Below, piece by piece: positions 35,716 through 44,499 of a stretch of DNA of 64,000 nucleotides. Under the pieces are notes generated by a model, which saw only the letters and a list, made by a program, of their open reading frames with translations, was not told the origin of the DNA and did not search any database. Origin of the DNA: Verrucomicrobiota bacterium (GTDB lineage Bacteria; Verrucomicrobiota; Verrucomicrobiia; CAIQCK01); the NCBI GenBank assembly GCA_016222825.1, contig JACRQF010000019.1, positions 124,001-188,000 of the forward strand, written 5' to 3'. Position numbers and translations under genes: made by a program. Position 1 is the first letter of the stretch. Every line of letters begins with the position of its first letter.

Positions 35716-37869
35716 TCAGGGCTGGGTGGGGGGAAGGCTCAGAAAGGTTGGTATAGGCACGGCCCGTCCGCTACGGCCGACCGCCGGCAGCGTGATGGGC
35801 ACCTCGGCTTGGGTGCCATTCTGGTTGATGCCGTTGCCGCTGGGCAGGAAGAGTTGCGGGTGATCGAACGGCGCGCGCTCAAACTTCACCCGGTCGTCGG
35901 TCAGTGTGAGCATGAAGGCGACCAGATCGTTCTGCATGTCTGCCTTGCCCACGAGCGAGCTGATCGGGCCAAGGAGACTGAGGTTGGTGTTGGCGGGGAA
36001 GTTGCCGCCGCGGGTGTAGTGTTGCACGACCTGCCGCAACGTCGCCGCGCCGCCGTTGTGGAAATACGGCCCCTGCAACTCGATGTTGCGCAGGCCGGGC
36101 ACCTTGTGGATGCCATCCGCCGCAACCGGCAGATGCGCGAACGCCGCGGGCTGTGTCGGCGTCGGGACGAACGGCGCGGTCAATTCCGGGTCAAGCAGTC
36201 CGTTGAACTTCATGATCGCCAGCCAGCTATAAGAGAGCGGCAATCCCGAAGGCGCGGCTGCGCCCCGCCCAACATCTTCGGCGGTCGGCCGCACGCCGAT
36301 GTCGTAGTAGGCCTCATCATAAAACCCAATCCGCCCGCTGCGAAGCACCATCAACTCGATGGCGCCAAGTGGCAGGAAGCCCGGAGCTATCGCCGGCACG
36401 ATGTTGGGGATGACCTCAGGCACCAGGAGGTTGCCAACCCGACGCTGCACGACCTGCGGTTCGCCGGCGCGGATGAGGCTCGTCCAAGCGGAGGTGAACA
36501 GCGGTCCCGAATGGCAACCCGAGCAGCCGACGGGCCTAGCGAGGCTCTCGTAGTCCTCGGCTATGCTGAAGAAGGCGACCATGCCCCGTTGCTCGGAGTC
36601 CGTCAGCCTCGCCCGCGGGCCGAGTTCGAGAAAGCGGTCGAACCTCGTCTCATCCGATCGCAGGGTTGCTTCATACATCTGGATGGCCAGGCCCCAGAAC
36701 AGCGGGAAGTTAGCCTCCATCTGGGTGAAGCTGCCTTCCGCCAAGGCCACGTTCCCGCCGTCCCAATACTTGTCTTGGAACGCCATCTTGATCAGCGCCA
36801 CGTAAGTCTGCTCGCGATTCAACATTGGGACCAGTCCCCGGGTGGCATCGCCGGCCGCCAGTTGCAGACCCAACGCGTTGGGCAATCCGAACACGCTGTC
36901 GTTGGCCGCCACCTGCTGGCCGCGCAACGGACGCAAGCTGCGCTGAAGCATCTTCCGGCCCAGTTGCGGGAACGTGCGGTTGCGATAGCTCATCTCCATG
37001 TCGCTCAACGGCGGTCCCACTGCCTGCGAGGCCAGGCTGGCGTCGGGGATGCGGCAAACCTCCCGAATTGGCGCGGCACCGGGCGCGCCGTTGTTGACCC
37101 AAATCCTCGCGTCGGGATCGAGCGGGCCAAAAGGGTTGACGCCGTTGAAGATGTTCCGCGCGCGGCCATCCCAGAAGTTGTCGTAGTTGAAGACGGCGTT
37201 GATGACCGTCGGGGAGTTGCGCCCCGCGACGCGGCGGGTGTTGCGGTTGGCCCCGACCGTGAAGACCGGGTCGGCCGCGAACACGAACTGGTCGCGCAAA
37301 CCGCCGCTGCCCAGCACGGCGGGGCCATTGCCCGCGGGCACGCCGGCAAAGTCCGAGAGAAACACGCCCATCGAGGACATCACGTCATTGGCGTCGCGCG
37401 TGACGGGCGAGTCCTGCCGGTCCGGGTTGGCCCGCTGGTGGAACGGGAAGTTCGCCCGCGTCACCGCGCCGTTCGGCCCGGCCACCTGGAAGCTGGTGTC
37501 GCCCGCGTTCAAACCGGGGCTGACCTGGTTGCGCGTGCGGTTGTCAGCGCCGGCATGGAAATGGCAGGACGCGCACGCCTGGCCGTCGCTGCCGACCTGC
37601 ATGTCCCAGAACAGCGCCTTGCCCAGCGCGACCGCCGCCGCCCGCGCCTGCGCGGTGGGCGTAGGATATCCTTGCGCGTTGAGCCGGCCCGGCTCGGAGC
37701 GCAGGAAATCGCCGAGGTTGACCGGCTCCGGCGACGGCACCGTCTTCAAGGATTGCGGCAAGGCCGCCCCCGTTGTGGCGCACGATAGCGCCAAACCCCA
37801 CGTTACTGTCCACGCCCTCGCGTGGCCGAGAATCTGTCCACCTGCATCACTGCGTTGCTGCCTGTTCAT
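35716..37869 (-). CDS. Di-heme cytochrome c peroxidase (MauG/CcpA type)
   Basis: 717 residues, opposite in orientation to the atp operon. A signal-peptide-like N-terminus precedes two heme c motifs, CASCH (about 105) and CSGCH (about 458), separated by about 350 residues, as in the long MauG/cytochrome c peroxidase group. The start at 37869 is preceded by gagaggtgaaa; the longer frame to 38022 is less convincing. It is flanked by atpC and a duplicated fragment of atpC. Likely a periplasmic peroxidase or electron-transfer protein. Confidence 0.85.
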   Translation of the reverse strand: MNRQQRSDAGGQILGHARAWTVTWGLALSCATTGAALPQSLKTVPSPEPVNLGDFLRSEPGRLNAQGYPTPTAQARAAAVALGKALFWDMQVGSDGQACASCHFHAGADNRTRNQVSPGLNAGDTSFQVAGPNGAVTRANFPFHQRANPDRQDSPVTRDANDVMSSMGVFLSDFAGVPAGNGPAVLGSGGLRDQFVFAADPVFTVGANRNTRRVAGRNSPTVINAVFNYDNFWDGRARNIFNGVNPFGPLDPDARIWVNNGAPGAAPIREVCRIPDASLASQAVGPPLSDMEMSYRNRTFPQLGRKMLQRSLRPLRGQQVAANDSVFGLPNALGLQLAAGDATRGLVPMLNREQTYVALIKMAFQDKYWDGGNVALAEGSFTQMEANFPLFWGLAIQMYEATLRSDETRFDRFLELGPRARLTDSEQRGMVAFFSIAEDYESLARPVGCSGCHSGPLFTSAWTSLIRAGEPQVVQRRVGNLLVPEVIPNIVPAIAPGFLPLGAIELMVLRSGRIGFYDEAYYDIGVRPTAEDVGRGAAAPSGLPLSYSWLAIMKFNGLLDPELTAPFVPTPTQPAAFAHLPVAADGIHKVPGLRNIELQGPYFHNGGAATLRQVVQHYTRGGNFPANTNLSLLGPISSLVGKADMQNDLVAFMLTLTDDRVKFERAPFDHPQLFLPSGNGINQNGTQAEVPITLPAVGRSGRAVPIPTFLSLPPTQP

Positions 37870-38257
37870 TTTCACCTCTCTGACTGGTCCCTTCCAGTCG
37901 CTGCTCTCGGCGATTCTCGGCGCCGCGAACGAAACTACGCACACCGCGGGTGATTTCTCCACAGGCGCGGGCGCTTTTGCTGTGAAGTGCCGACAAGCAA
38001 TCACAGCCAACCCGCGTCGCATCCCTAGGCTGGAAAACCCTGTTCTACTGGGACAAAACCTCGTTTCGCGGCAGCCAAGTCTTGCATACCCTTAGGTGGT
38101 TTCCCGATGCATCATCAGGCTCGTTGCTGAGCCCGTTTTTCGCGACAACTCACGCGCGGCTCGGCGTGTCACGGCGCGACCGGCCCGCAGCTTGTTCATG
38201 GACTGGCGCAGCCGCCAGCGAAGGACGTGGCAGAAAAACTCGACCGACTCTGCGGCC

Positions 38258-38386
38258 CGGATGGCCGCCGGACAGCGCATGGCCCAGAAACTGAGCGATG
38301 AGGAAATCGCCACCGTCGAAGCCTCCTTGCAGAAAGCCGTCACCCAGATCGAAGTCAAACGCTGCCACCGCGGGCAGCACAAGTAG
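38258..38386 (+). pseudogene. Duplicated 3' fragment of atpC
   Basis: The last about 42 codons repeat the end of atpC (from AAR..A.QR.AQKLSDEEIATVEASLQ) with only a few base changes over about 95 bases. The start of the gene is missing and the C-terminus is altered (ends RGQHK instead of RGQPAASQHAARK). The TAG stop comes from a half copy of the palindromic element. The fragment lies in direct orientation relative to atpC on the far side of the peroxidase gene. Confidence 0.85.
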
Positions 38387-38407
38387 CCGCGTCACTCCGT
38401 GACGCGG
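38383..38407. repeat. Half copy of the double-palindrome element
   Basis: Contains one unit only (gtagccgcgtcac, then tcc, then gtgacgcgg). As in copy 1, its gtag supplies the TAG stop codon of the preceding reading frame. Confidence 0.75.
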
Positions 38408-38453
38408 AACTCATCCAAACGCAACCCTGCGCCATGTCCCTTCTGTGCTGTGT

Positions 38454-38900
38454 TCAGAAGGCGAAGTGATGCGCCTGAACCGGCTTGAGGACAATCTTCG
38501 GCGGAGTGGAGAGCGGCTCGCCGCTGGGCGGGTAGAAGACGAAACGGAACTGCCGCTCCTCGCCCGGCTGTAGCGCCCCGTTGATGCTCTGCGGTTGTTG
38601 CGTGAGAAACTGTCCGTCCTTCCCGTAGAGTTCGGCGAGCACCTCCACGCTTTGCCAGTCGTGTTTGCCTTCGTTTCGAATCTTGGCAAGGACGTTGATG
38701 TTGTCCGGGGCGACGCGGGTGTGGACGACGGTGACGACGAGGTCCTTGCGGTAGTCGCCTTTCGGCTGCCAGAAGGTCCAGAAGACGAAGAGCAGCGGCA
38801 GAAAGCCCACGAGCATCCAAAGCCAATTCCACTTGCCGAAGCCGAAGTTCAGGTTGGTGATCTCCGCACCGCAGTTGGAGCATTTGAGTTTGGTATTCAT
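38454..38900 (-). CDS. Membrane protein with zinc-finger start and FxLYD-like domain
   Basis: 148 residues: a CSNCG zinc-finger-like start, one transmembrane segment (about 26-43) and a beta-sandwich domain (about 55-148) with LVVTVVHTRVAPDNINVLAK resembling FxLYD domains. The function is unknown. Confidence 0.65.
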   Translation of the reverse strand: MNTKLKCSNCGAEITNLNFGFGKWNWLWMLVGFLPLLFVFWTFWQPKGDYRKDLVVTVVHTRVAPDNINVLAKIRNEGKHDWQSVEVLAELYGKDGQFLTQQPQSINGALQPGEERQFRFVFYPPSGEPLSTPPKIVLKPVQAHHFAF

Positions 38901-39123
38901 TCGTTCCTTTGATCAGGCCTCGGCGGGAAGCTGACTGCCGCCGAGGCGAGGCGGGCATTTGCATCGTCGGCCCGCGATGACAATGAGTGGCTCGGTGCCG
39001 TTCATGGGCGCGAGGTTGTGCCTCTCGTCGTGGGGTGTCAACGTCTTTCGCAGCACGTCCAACCCGCGCCGCACGCAACGGTGGGGGTTCTGGTGCGATT
39101 GCAGTCGCTGGCCGTGACCGCGC

Positions 39124-39152
39124 TTGACAAGCGCGGCGCCGGTCATTACAAG
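39124..39152 (+). promoter_or_regulatory. Candidate promoter
   Basis: A perfect ttgaca at 39124-39129 and tacaag at 39147-39152, 17 bases apart, ending 6 bases before the ATG at 39159, which suggests a leaderless transcript. Confidence 0.4.
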
Positions 39153-39158
39153 GCAGCC

Positions 39159-40061
39159 ATGAAAGCGCCCTTTCTCCGAGCAGGGACAGCGCTCTTCTGC
39201 GTTGTCACATTGGCAGCCGCTCAATTCCGCCCCACGCCTCCCCGAACGCCTGCGGCTCCGCCGGCACCGGCGCCCGGCGCAAGCGCGGCGTTTGTCGAGA
39301 AGTCTTTGGAGCAGCTCAGCGACAAGACGCTGGAGGATTGGGGCAAGAAGGCGATGGCCGGCGCGAAGTGGCGGCACGGCGAGACCGAGCACATGATCAT
39401 CCATTTCCAGAAGCTGGCCGAAGCGCAGCGGGCCGCGCGCGAGGCGGAGGCGTATTACGATTACATCACGAAGGACTTGGGGCTGACGAAGGATTACCGC
39501 ACGGGCAAGAGCCACCTGTTCATCTTCGCAAAAAGCAATGATTGGTTCTCCTTTTGCACGGAGATTGGCAAGGGGCGAATCTTTTGCACCTCCAAGGGCA
39601 GCGAGATGTTCATCGAAGCGCCCGCCAACAGCGCGACCTTCAGCCGCCACCTGGCCTTTCCCGTGACGAGCTGCGTGCTGTATCGCTTCTTCCCCAAGCG
39701 GGTGCCGCTTTGGGTCTACCAGGGAGTCTCGTATTTTGAGGAAGGCAACGCCTACAAGAAAAACAAAGGCATCGCCGGCGGCGAGCGCGGGAGCGAACGC
39801 CGCGGCACCGCCACGTATTCGCTCGTCGATCTGCTGAACGTCACCCAATGGCCGACTGATTCGAGCGAACGGCGCGAGTATGACCGGACCTGCGAGAAGC
39901 TGGTGCGGTTTTTGTTGACGCAGGTGGACCGGCGACGGTTTGCGTCACTGGTGTTGAAGCTGGGCGACGGCGTGACCTTTCAACAGGCAGTGGTGGAGGT
40001 TTACCCGGACAAGTTTAAGACCTACAAAGAATTCCAAACGGCCTACAATTCTTTTCAATAG
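39159..40061 (+). CDS. Secreted protein resembling a degenerate gluzincin peptidase
   Basis: 300 residues with a signal peptide (ALFCVVTLAAAQ) and a proline-rich linker. The segment from about 170 (FSRHLAFPVTSCVLYRF, then PLWVYQGVSYFEEG) aligns in pattern with peptidase-MA-like proteins, where HExxH and a downstream glutamate bind zinc, but the second His/Glu of HExxH is missing. It may be an inactive, binding-only member of the family. This is a pattern-level inference. Confidence 0.55.
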   Translation: MKAPFLRAGTALFCVVTLAAAQFRPTPPRTPAAPPAPAPGASAAFVEKSLEQLSDKTLEDWGKKAMAGAKWRHGETEHMIIHFQKLAEAQRAAREAEAYYDYITKDLGLTKDYRTGKSHLFIFAKSNDWFSFCTEIGKGRIFCTSKGSEMFIEAPANSATFSRHLAFPVTSCVLYRFFPKRVPLWVYQGVSYFEEGNAYKKNKGIAGGERGSERRGTATYSLVDLLNVTQWPTDSSERREYDRTCEKLVRFLLTQVDRRRFASLVLKLGDGVTFQQAVVEVYPDKFKTYKEFQTAYNSFQ

Positions 40062-40123
40062 CGCTGTCAGGACCACGCGCCAGCCTTCGCCGACGACAAC
40101 GGTCGTAGATGGGAGTAACGCAC

Positions 40124-40381
40124 ATGGTAAAGCAGAAAGAAGAATTCGCCATCGTGTTCCGAACAGAGCAGCTTCTGTATTTGGATGGCGCGTGTGAGGC
40201 TCTGCAAGAGGCCGGCATTCCTTGCGAGCAAATGGAGGAAACCGCCGGCGGGACGTGGCCCGCGATGCGTGCCGCAGAATCCATGAACGTGCCAGCCCTG
40301 ACATGGGCCATCCGCGTGCCGAACCAGTTTGAGGAAAGAGCGAGGCAACTCCTCTCGTCGCTCCCATTTCAAAGCCTGTGA
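40124..40381 (+). CDS. DUF2007-like small protein
   Basis: 85 residues. The shape (EFAIVFRTEQLLYLDGACEA, then TWAIRVPNQFEERARQLL) is that of small DUF2007-type ('putative signal transducing') proteins. A ggga-type ribosome-binding site sits 8 bases before the ATG at 40124. The function is unknown. Confidence 0.55.
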   Translation: MVKQKEEFAIVFRTEQLLYLDGACEALQEAGIPCEQMEETAGGTWPAMRAAESMNVPALTWAIRVPNQFEERARQLLSSLPFQSL

Positions 40382-40423
40382 CGTGGCGGCGGATTCCAGG
40401 CTGTGTTTTAGCGGAAACAATCG

Positions 40424-40452
40424 TTGATTTGCGGCGGGGGCCTCCCTATAGT
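40424..40452 (+). promoter_or_regulatory. Promoter of hisG
   Basis: ttgatt at 40424-40429 and tatagt at 40447-40452, 17 bases apart. The -10 box ends 12 bases before the GTG start at 40465, implying a nearly leaderless mRNA. Confidence 0.6.
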
Positions 40453-40464
40453 TCGCCGCTCATT

Positions 40465-41364
40465 GTGAAAGAAACGAAGAACAATTCGACAAAGGTGCTG
40501 CGGCTGGGGCTGCCCAAGGGCAGTTTGCAGGAGTCGGCGTTTGCCTTGATGGCGAAGGCGGGCTTTGTGGTCAACGTCAGCAGCCGCTCGTATGTGCCGC
40601 GGATCAACGACGCCGAGATGGAGATCCGCCTCATCCGCGCGCAGGAAATCAGCCGTTACGTGGAGCTGGGGTCGCTCGACGCCGGGCTGACGGGCAAGGA
40701 CTGGATCGAGGAGAACGCCAGCGATGTGCATGCGGTGGCGGAGATCGCGTTCTCGAAGCAGACGTTGATGCCGGCGCGCTGGGTGCTGGCGGTGCCGAAT
40801 GATTCGCCGATCAAGAGCGTGAAGGATTTGCAGGGCAAGCGCATCGCCACCGAGGTGGTGGAACTGACGCGCCGCTGGCTCAAGAAGCACGGTGTGCAGG
40901 CGGACGTGGAATTTTCGTGGGGCGCGACCGAGGTGAAGGCCGCCGACCGGCTGGTGGACGCGATTGTGGAGCTGACGGAGACCGGTTCGTCGCTGAAGGC
41001 GAACAATCTCCGCATCGTGGACACGCTCACGACGTCGTTCCCGCAACTCGTCGCCAACCGTAAGGCGTGGAGCGACGCTTGGAAGCGCCGCAAGATCGAG
41101 GTGCTGGTGATGTTGCTCAAGGGCGCGCTGGCGGCGCAGGAGAAGGTCGGCCTGAAGATGAACATCCAGCGCAAGCAGTTGCCGAAGCTTTTGAAGCAGC
41201 TCCCGGCGTTGCGCAACCCGACTGTCAGCACGCTCAGCCAGCGCGGCTGGGTGGCCGTGGAGACGGTCATTGACGAGCGCATCGTGCGGGAGATCATTCC
41301 GCAGCTCAAGGCGGTCGGCGCGGAAGGTATCATCGAGTATCCGTTGAACAAAGTGGTGGCGTGA
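40465..41364 (+). CDS. hisG: ATP phosphoribosyltransferase, long form
   Basis: 299 residues; first step of histidine biosynthesis. Opening LGLPKGSLQESAFALMAKAGF, and GLTGKDWIEENASDVH (about 71). The length includes the C-terminal regulatory domain of the long form, so HisZ should not be needed. The GTG at 40465 is chosen because of the promoter immediately upstream. Confidence 0.9.
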   Translation: MKETKNNSTKVLRLGLPKGSLQESAFALMAKAGFVVNVSSRSYVPRINDAEMEIRLIRAQEISRYVELGSLDAGLTGKDWIEENASDVHAVAEIAFSKQTLMPARWVLAVPNDSPIKSVKDLQGKRIATEVVELTRRWLKKHGVQADVEFSWGATEVKAADRLVDAIVELTETGSSLKANNLRIVDTLTTSFPQLVANRKAWSDAWKRRKIEVLVMLLKGALAAQEKVGLKMNIQRKQLPKLLKQLPALRNPTVSTLSQRGWVAVETVIDERIVREIIPQLKAVGAEGIIEYPLNKVVA

Positions 41365-41407
41365 GCCGCCGAACAATTTCTTAGTAAACTGTCCGAAGGA
41401 ATAGTCC

Positions 41408-41509
41408 ATGGGATCCATCAAGAAGCGTCGCAAGGCAAAGATGAACCGGCACAAGCGGCGGAAGCGTTCAAAGGCGCACCGTCACATGAAACGCACGTGG
41501 CAGAAGTAG
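41408..41509 (+). CDS. 33-residue AURKAIP1/bS22-like ribosomal peptide
   Basis: Begins MGSIKKRRKAKMNRHKRRKR and ends KRTWQK; more than half the residues are Lys, Arg or His. It matches the length and basic pattern of AURKAIP1/COX24-type and bS22-like small-subunit proteins. An aagga ribosome-binding site lies 9 bases upstream. It was too short for standard ORF filters. Confidence 0.75.
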   Translation: MGSIKKRRKAKMNRHKRRKRSKAHRHMKRTWQK

Positions 41510-41548
41510 GCCGCGCCGGCGCACGGCCGGCACGGTAGCCACGGAAGC

Positions 41549-41572
41549 GCGCGCCGGCATAAGCCGGCGCGC
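41549..41572 (+). terminator. Perfect hairpin after the bS22-like gene
   Basis: gcgcgccggc (41549-41558), loop ataa, gccggcgcgc (41563-41572). It has no T-run, but its position after the small gene and before the TPR gene suits a terminator or mRNA-stabilising structure. Confidence 0.4.
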
Positions 41573-41585
41573 ATGGCGGGAAAGA

Positions 41586-43403
41586 TTGCTTGTGTTGAAG
41601 AACCGACAAGGTTTCCGACGCGCAGCCAACCGGCTTGCGCGAGCGGCGGCTTGTGGTTTGATGCTGGCTGGCGGCGTGTGGTGCGACGCCGCCGCGCCCG
41701 TCCCGCCATCGAAGCCGAAGCAGCCGCCGGCGGCGAAGACCGTCAAGCGCGCGCCAAGCCGCGACACCCTCCAACTCTCTCCCGAAGCGCAAGCGCGCGC
41801 CGAGGCGATGGCGCATTATGCCGCGGGCCATCTCTACGAATTGCGGCGGGAGCCGGAGCGGGCCATCGCCGAATACGAGGCGGCGTTGAAGCTTGATCCG
41901 GGCCAGGCGGAACTGGCCTCCAAGCTCGGCGCGGAGTATTTGCGGCGCAAGCAGAATGACAAGGCGCTCGCGGTGCTGACCAAGGCGGCTGCGGCGAACC
42001 CGAAGCGTTACGAAATCCAACTGCTCCTCGGCATCGCCTATCAGAGCGTGGACAAGCGGGACAAGGCGGCCGCCGCTTACACCGTGGCCAGCAAGCTCGA
42101 CCCGCTCCAGATCGGGCCGAATCAGTCGCTCGTGGGGTGTTATCTCCGTGACCAGAAGGTTGCCGACTCGCTGAAGACGTTGGAGCGCGCGTTTGCGCAG
42201 AAGAGCGAGGACGCGCGCTACTGGGCCACGCTTGGCGACCTCTACGCGTTGACGATGCGCGCCCCGGACGCCGAGAAGGCCGCCAGGAGTGTCTATAAAC
42301 AAAAGCCCAAGACCGACCGCGCCATCGAGTGCTACGAGAAGGCGCAGAAGCTCGCGGCGGAGGACCTGAGCGTCCCGTTCCGGCTCGCCGGCTATTACGT
42401 CATGACCAGCCGGCCTGACGAGGGCATCGCCATCTACAAGAAACTGCTGGAGAAGCGGCCCGACGCGATTGATGTCCGCGAGCGCCTCGCCTACGCCTAC
42501 GCCGCGAAGAAGGAGTTCACCCAAGGCGCCGCGCAGATCGAGGAGATGGTCAAACGCCAGCCGTTGAACTGGCAGGTCTATCTGCTGCTCGGAAGTTTCT
42601 ACGAGGACAGCAAGATGCTCGACCGCGCCCAGGCGAACTACGAACAGGCGCTGATCCTGAACCCGAAGGAACTCCAGCTTTACCTGCGCGTGGCGCGGCT
42701 GCAAGTGGCGCAGAAGCATCCCAAGGAAGCGCTCCAGACCTTGCAGCGCGCCAAGGAACGGTTCCCCGTCACCGCGCGCGTGCCTTACTTCCACGGGCTG
42801 ATCTACAGCAACATGAAGGATTACCCGAAGGCCGTGGAGGCGTTTGCGCAGGCGGAGGCGATGGCCAAGGCGCGCAAGGAAGACAAGGAACTGATAGACA
42901 GCTCGTTCTACTTCTACTATGGCGCCGCCGCCGAACGCTCCGGAAAGTTTGACCTCGCCACGCAGCTTTTCCGCCAATCCATCACGCTGAACCCTGAGAA
43001 CGACGAAGCCTGCAACTACCTCGGCTACATGTTCGCCGAGAAGAACATCAACCTGAAGGAAGCCGAGGAACTGGTCAAGCGCGCGCTGAGGACGCAGCCG
43101 AAGAACGGCGCGTTCCTCGACAGCCTCGGCTGGGTTTACTACCGCAAGGGCGACTACCGCAAGGCGCTCCAATACGTCGGCGAAGCGGCCAGGAGCGACG
43201 CGGCCAAGGAAGACGCCACCGTCTTCGAGCATCTCGCCGACATCTACCTCAAGCTCGGCAAGAAAGACCTTGCCCGCGAGCAACTCCGCAAGGGCCTCGA
43301 AATCGAGCCTAAGAACAAATCCGTCGCCGAGAAGCTCAAATCGCTCGGCGGCGACGCCCCGCAAAAGAAGCCCGCGCCCCCCGCGGCTCCGGCCAACCCT
43401 TGA
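41586..43403 (+). CDS. Secreted TPR-repeat protein
   Basis: 605 residues. The N-terminus, with a TTG or GTG start at 41586/41592, gives a basic region and a hydrophobic stretch (AAACGLMLAGGVWCDAAA), consistent with export. The rest is at least ten TPR units (for example AIAEYEAALKLDPGQAELAS and ALQYVGEAARSD). TPRs mediate protein-protein contact; the partner is unknown. Confidence 0.75.
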   Translation: MLVLKNRQGFRRAANRLARAAACGLMLAGGVWCDAAAPVPPSKPKQPPAAKTVKRAPSRDTLQLSPEAQARAEAMAHYAAGHLYELRREPERAIAEYEAALKLDPGQAELASKLGAEYLRRKQNDKALAVLTKAAAANPKRYEIQLLLGIAYQSVDKRDKAAAAYTVASKLDPLQIGPNQSLVGCYLRDQKVADSLKTLERAFAQKSEDARYWATLGDLYALTMRAPDAEKAARSVYKQKPKTDRAIECYEKAQKLAAEDLSVPFRLAGYYVMTSRPDEGIAIYKKLLEKRPDAIDVRERLAYAYAAKKEFTQGAAQIEEMVKRQPLNWQVYLLLGSFYEDSKMLDRAQANYEQALILNPKELQLYLRVARLQVAQKHPKEALQTLQRAKERFPVTARVPYFHGLIYSNMKDYPKAVEAFAQAEAMAKARKEDKELIDSSFYFYYGAAAERSGKFDLATQLFRQSITLNPENDEACNYLGYMFAEKNINLKEAEELVKRALRTQPKNGAFLDSLGWVYYRKGDYRKALQYVGEAARSDAAKEDATVFEHLADIYLKLGKKDLAREQLRKGLEIEPKNKSVAEKLKSLGGDAPQKKPAPPAAPANP

Positions 43404-43417
43404 CCGCCGCAAAAGCG

Positions 43418-43449
43418 AGCGGCGCGTCAACTTTCGTCAACGCGCCGCT
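43418..43449. terminator. Bidirectional terminator-like hairpin
   Basis: agcggcgcgt (43418-43427) pairs with acgcgccgct (43440-43449). It lies between the convergent ends of the TPR and CsgG-like genes. Confidence 0.55.
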
Positions 43450-43475
43450 GCGCCACCTCTGTTTGGGAAATCAGG

Positions 43476-44417
43476 TCACTCGATCTTGATGATGTCCTTG
43501 CCGGCGAAGCCCGTGCCGCCCATCGGCTTCGCAATCGAAAACTTGTCGGACACCTCCACCACTTCGATCTGGCCGTATTTGGTGGTCTTGCCGCCGAGGT
43601 TCAAGCCCGTCTCCGGGTCAATCAACGCCTCGCCCGGATGATAGCAGGAGAAGCGGTCGCCCGGCCTCACGCCGAAGTTCGCGCCGGCGTTGATGTAAAT
43701 CTTGTCGGCGTCAGCCTTCACGATCCGGCCCTGCCACGGCACCTGCTCCAGCCGCGAGGAAATCGCCGCCACCGCCTGGTTGAGCGCGTCAACCACCGCG
43801 TCGCCCAGCGGCGTCTTCTGCAGGCCGCCCATGCCGCCGCGGAAGTCGCCGGAGGCAAATCCAAACGACAATCCCGACTTGCGGGCGATGCCTTTGATCT
43901 GCTGCGAGTCGAGCACCTGCCCGCTGGTGGTGTCAATGATCCGCAGCGCGATCAGAACTTCGGCCTTGCCGCCGCTGGCGCCGATGTTGAATCCCTTGAA
44001 ACCGAACGCCGCACCGCCGTCGGACGTGCGCGTGTCCACGCTCAGGATGCTGCCGGTGATCTGGATTTGCGCCGTCAGCAACTGGCCGACCTTGGGCGCG
44101 TTGGCCGTGTCCACCGTGCGTCCGCTTTGCGCGAAATCCTGCTCCTTCATCACGGTTTGGATTTCCGCGCGCTCCACGACGATGAACCGGCCGCACTTGA
44201 TCAGCGCGTCGGCCAGCGAGTCGGCGAAGCCGGTGCCAAGTTCGACCTGGCCCTGCCAGTTGGATTTGTTGTCGAAGCGCGTGACGGCGATCCGCTTTTT
44301 CAGCATCGGCCCGGCCACTGGCGGCCCGACGGGAATCGCACGGACGACTTGCGGTTCCTGGGCGTGGACCAGCACCGCCGCAACAACGAGGCTCGTTACA
44401 GTGGTCAAAGTTCTCAT
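43476..44417 (-). CDS. CsgG-like envelope protein
   Basis: 313 residues with a signal peptide (TTVTSLVVAAVLVHAQ). The body matches the CsgG/HfaB-type fold, with RIAVTRFDNKS (about 43), RFIVVERAEIQTVMKEQ and GQVLDSQQIKGIARKSG. CsgG forms outer-membrane secretion pores, but no curli genes are adjacent, so the role is unclear. The ATG at 44417 starts the signal peptide; 44438 is a longer alternative. Confidence 0.7.
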   Translation of the reverse strand: MRTLTTVTSLVVAAVLVHAQEPQVVRAIPVGPPVAGPMLKKRIAVTRFDNKSNWQGQVELGTGFADSLADALIKCGRFIVVERAEIQTVMKEQDFAQSGRTVDTANAPKVGQLLTAQIQITGSILSVDTRTSDGGAAFGFKGFNIGASGGKAEVLIALRIIDTTSGQVLDSQQIKGIARKSGLSFGFASGDFRGGMGGLQKTPLGDAVVDALNQAVAAISSRLEQVPWQGRIVKADADKIYINAGANFGVRPGDRFSCYHPGEALIDPETGLNLGGKTTKYGQIEVVEVSDKFSIAKPMGGTGFAGKDIIKIE

Positions 44418-44499
44418 AACAATCAGTTTCCTTCCCACGAAATAGTGCTTCTTCAGACGCGCCAGACTTTAGTTTCTTCAAAACCGCAAGGCAATCAAA

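Noticed and set aside
38914..39004. 30-residue frame on the minus strand upstream of the FxLYD-like gene
   Set aside because: No ribosome-binding site and no conserved features.
41418..43430. 670-codon antisense frame opposite the TPR gene
   Set aside because: The TPR repeats on the plus strand are unambiguous; the antisense frame only mirrors them.
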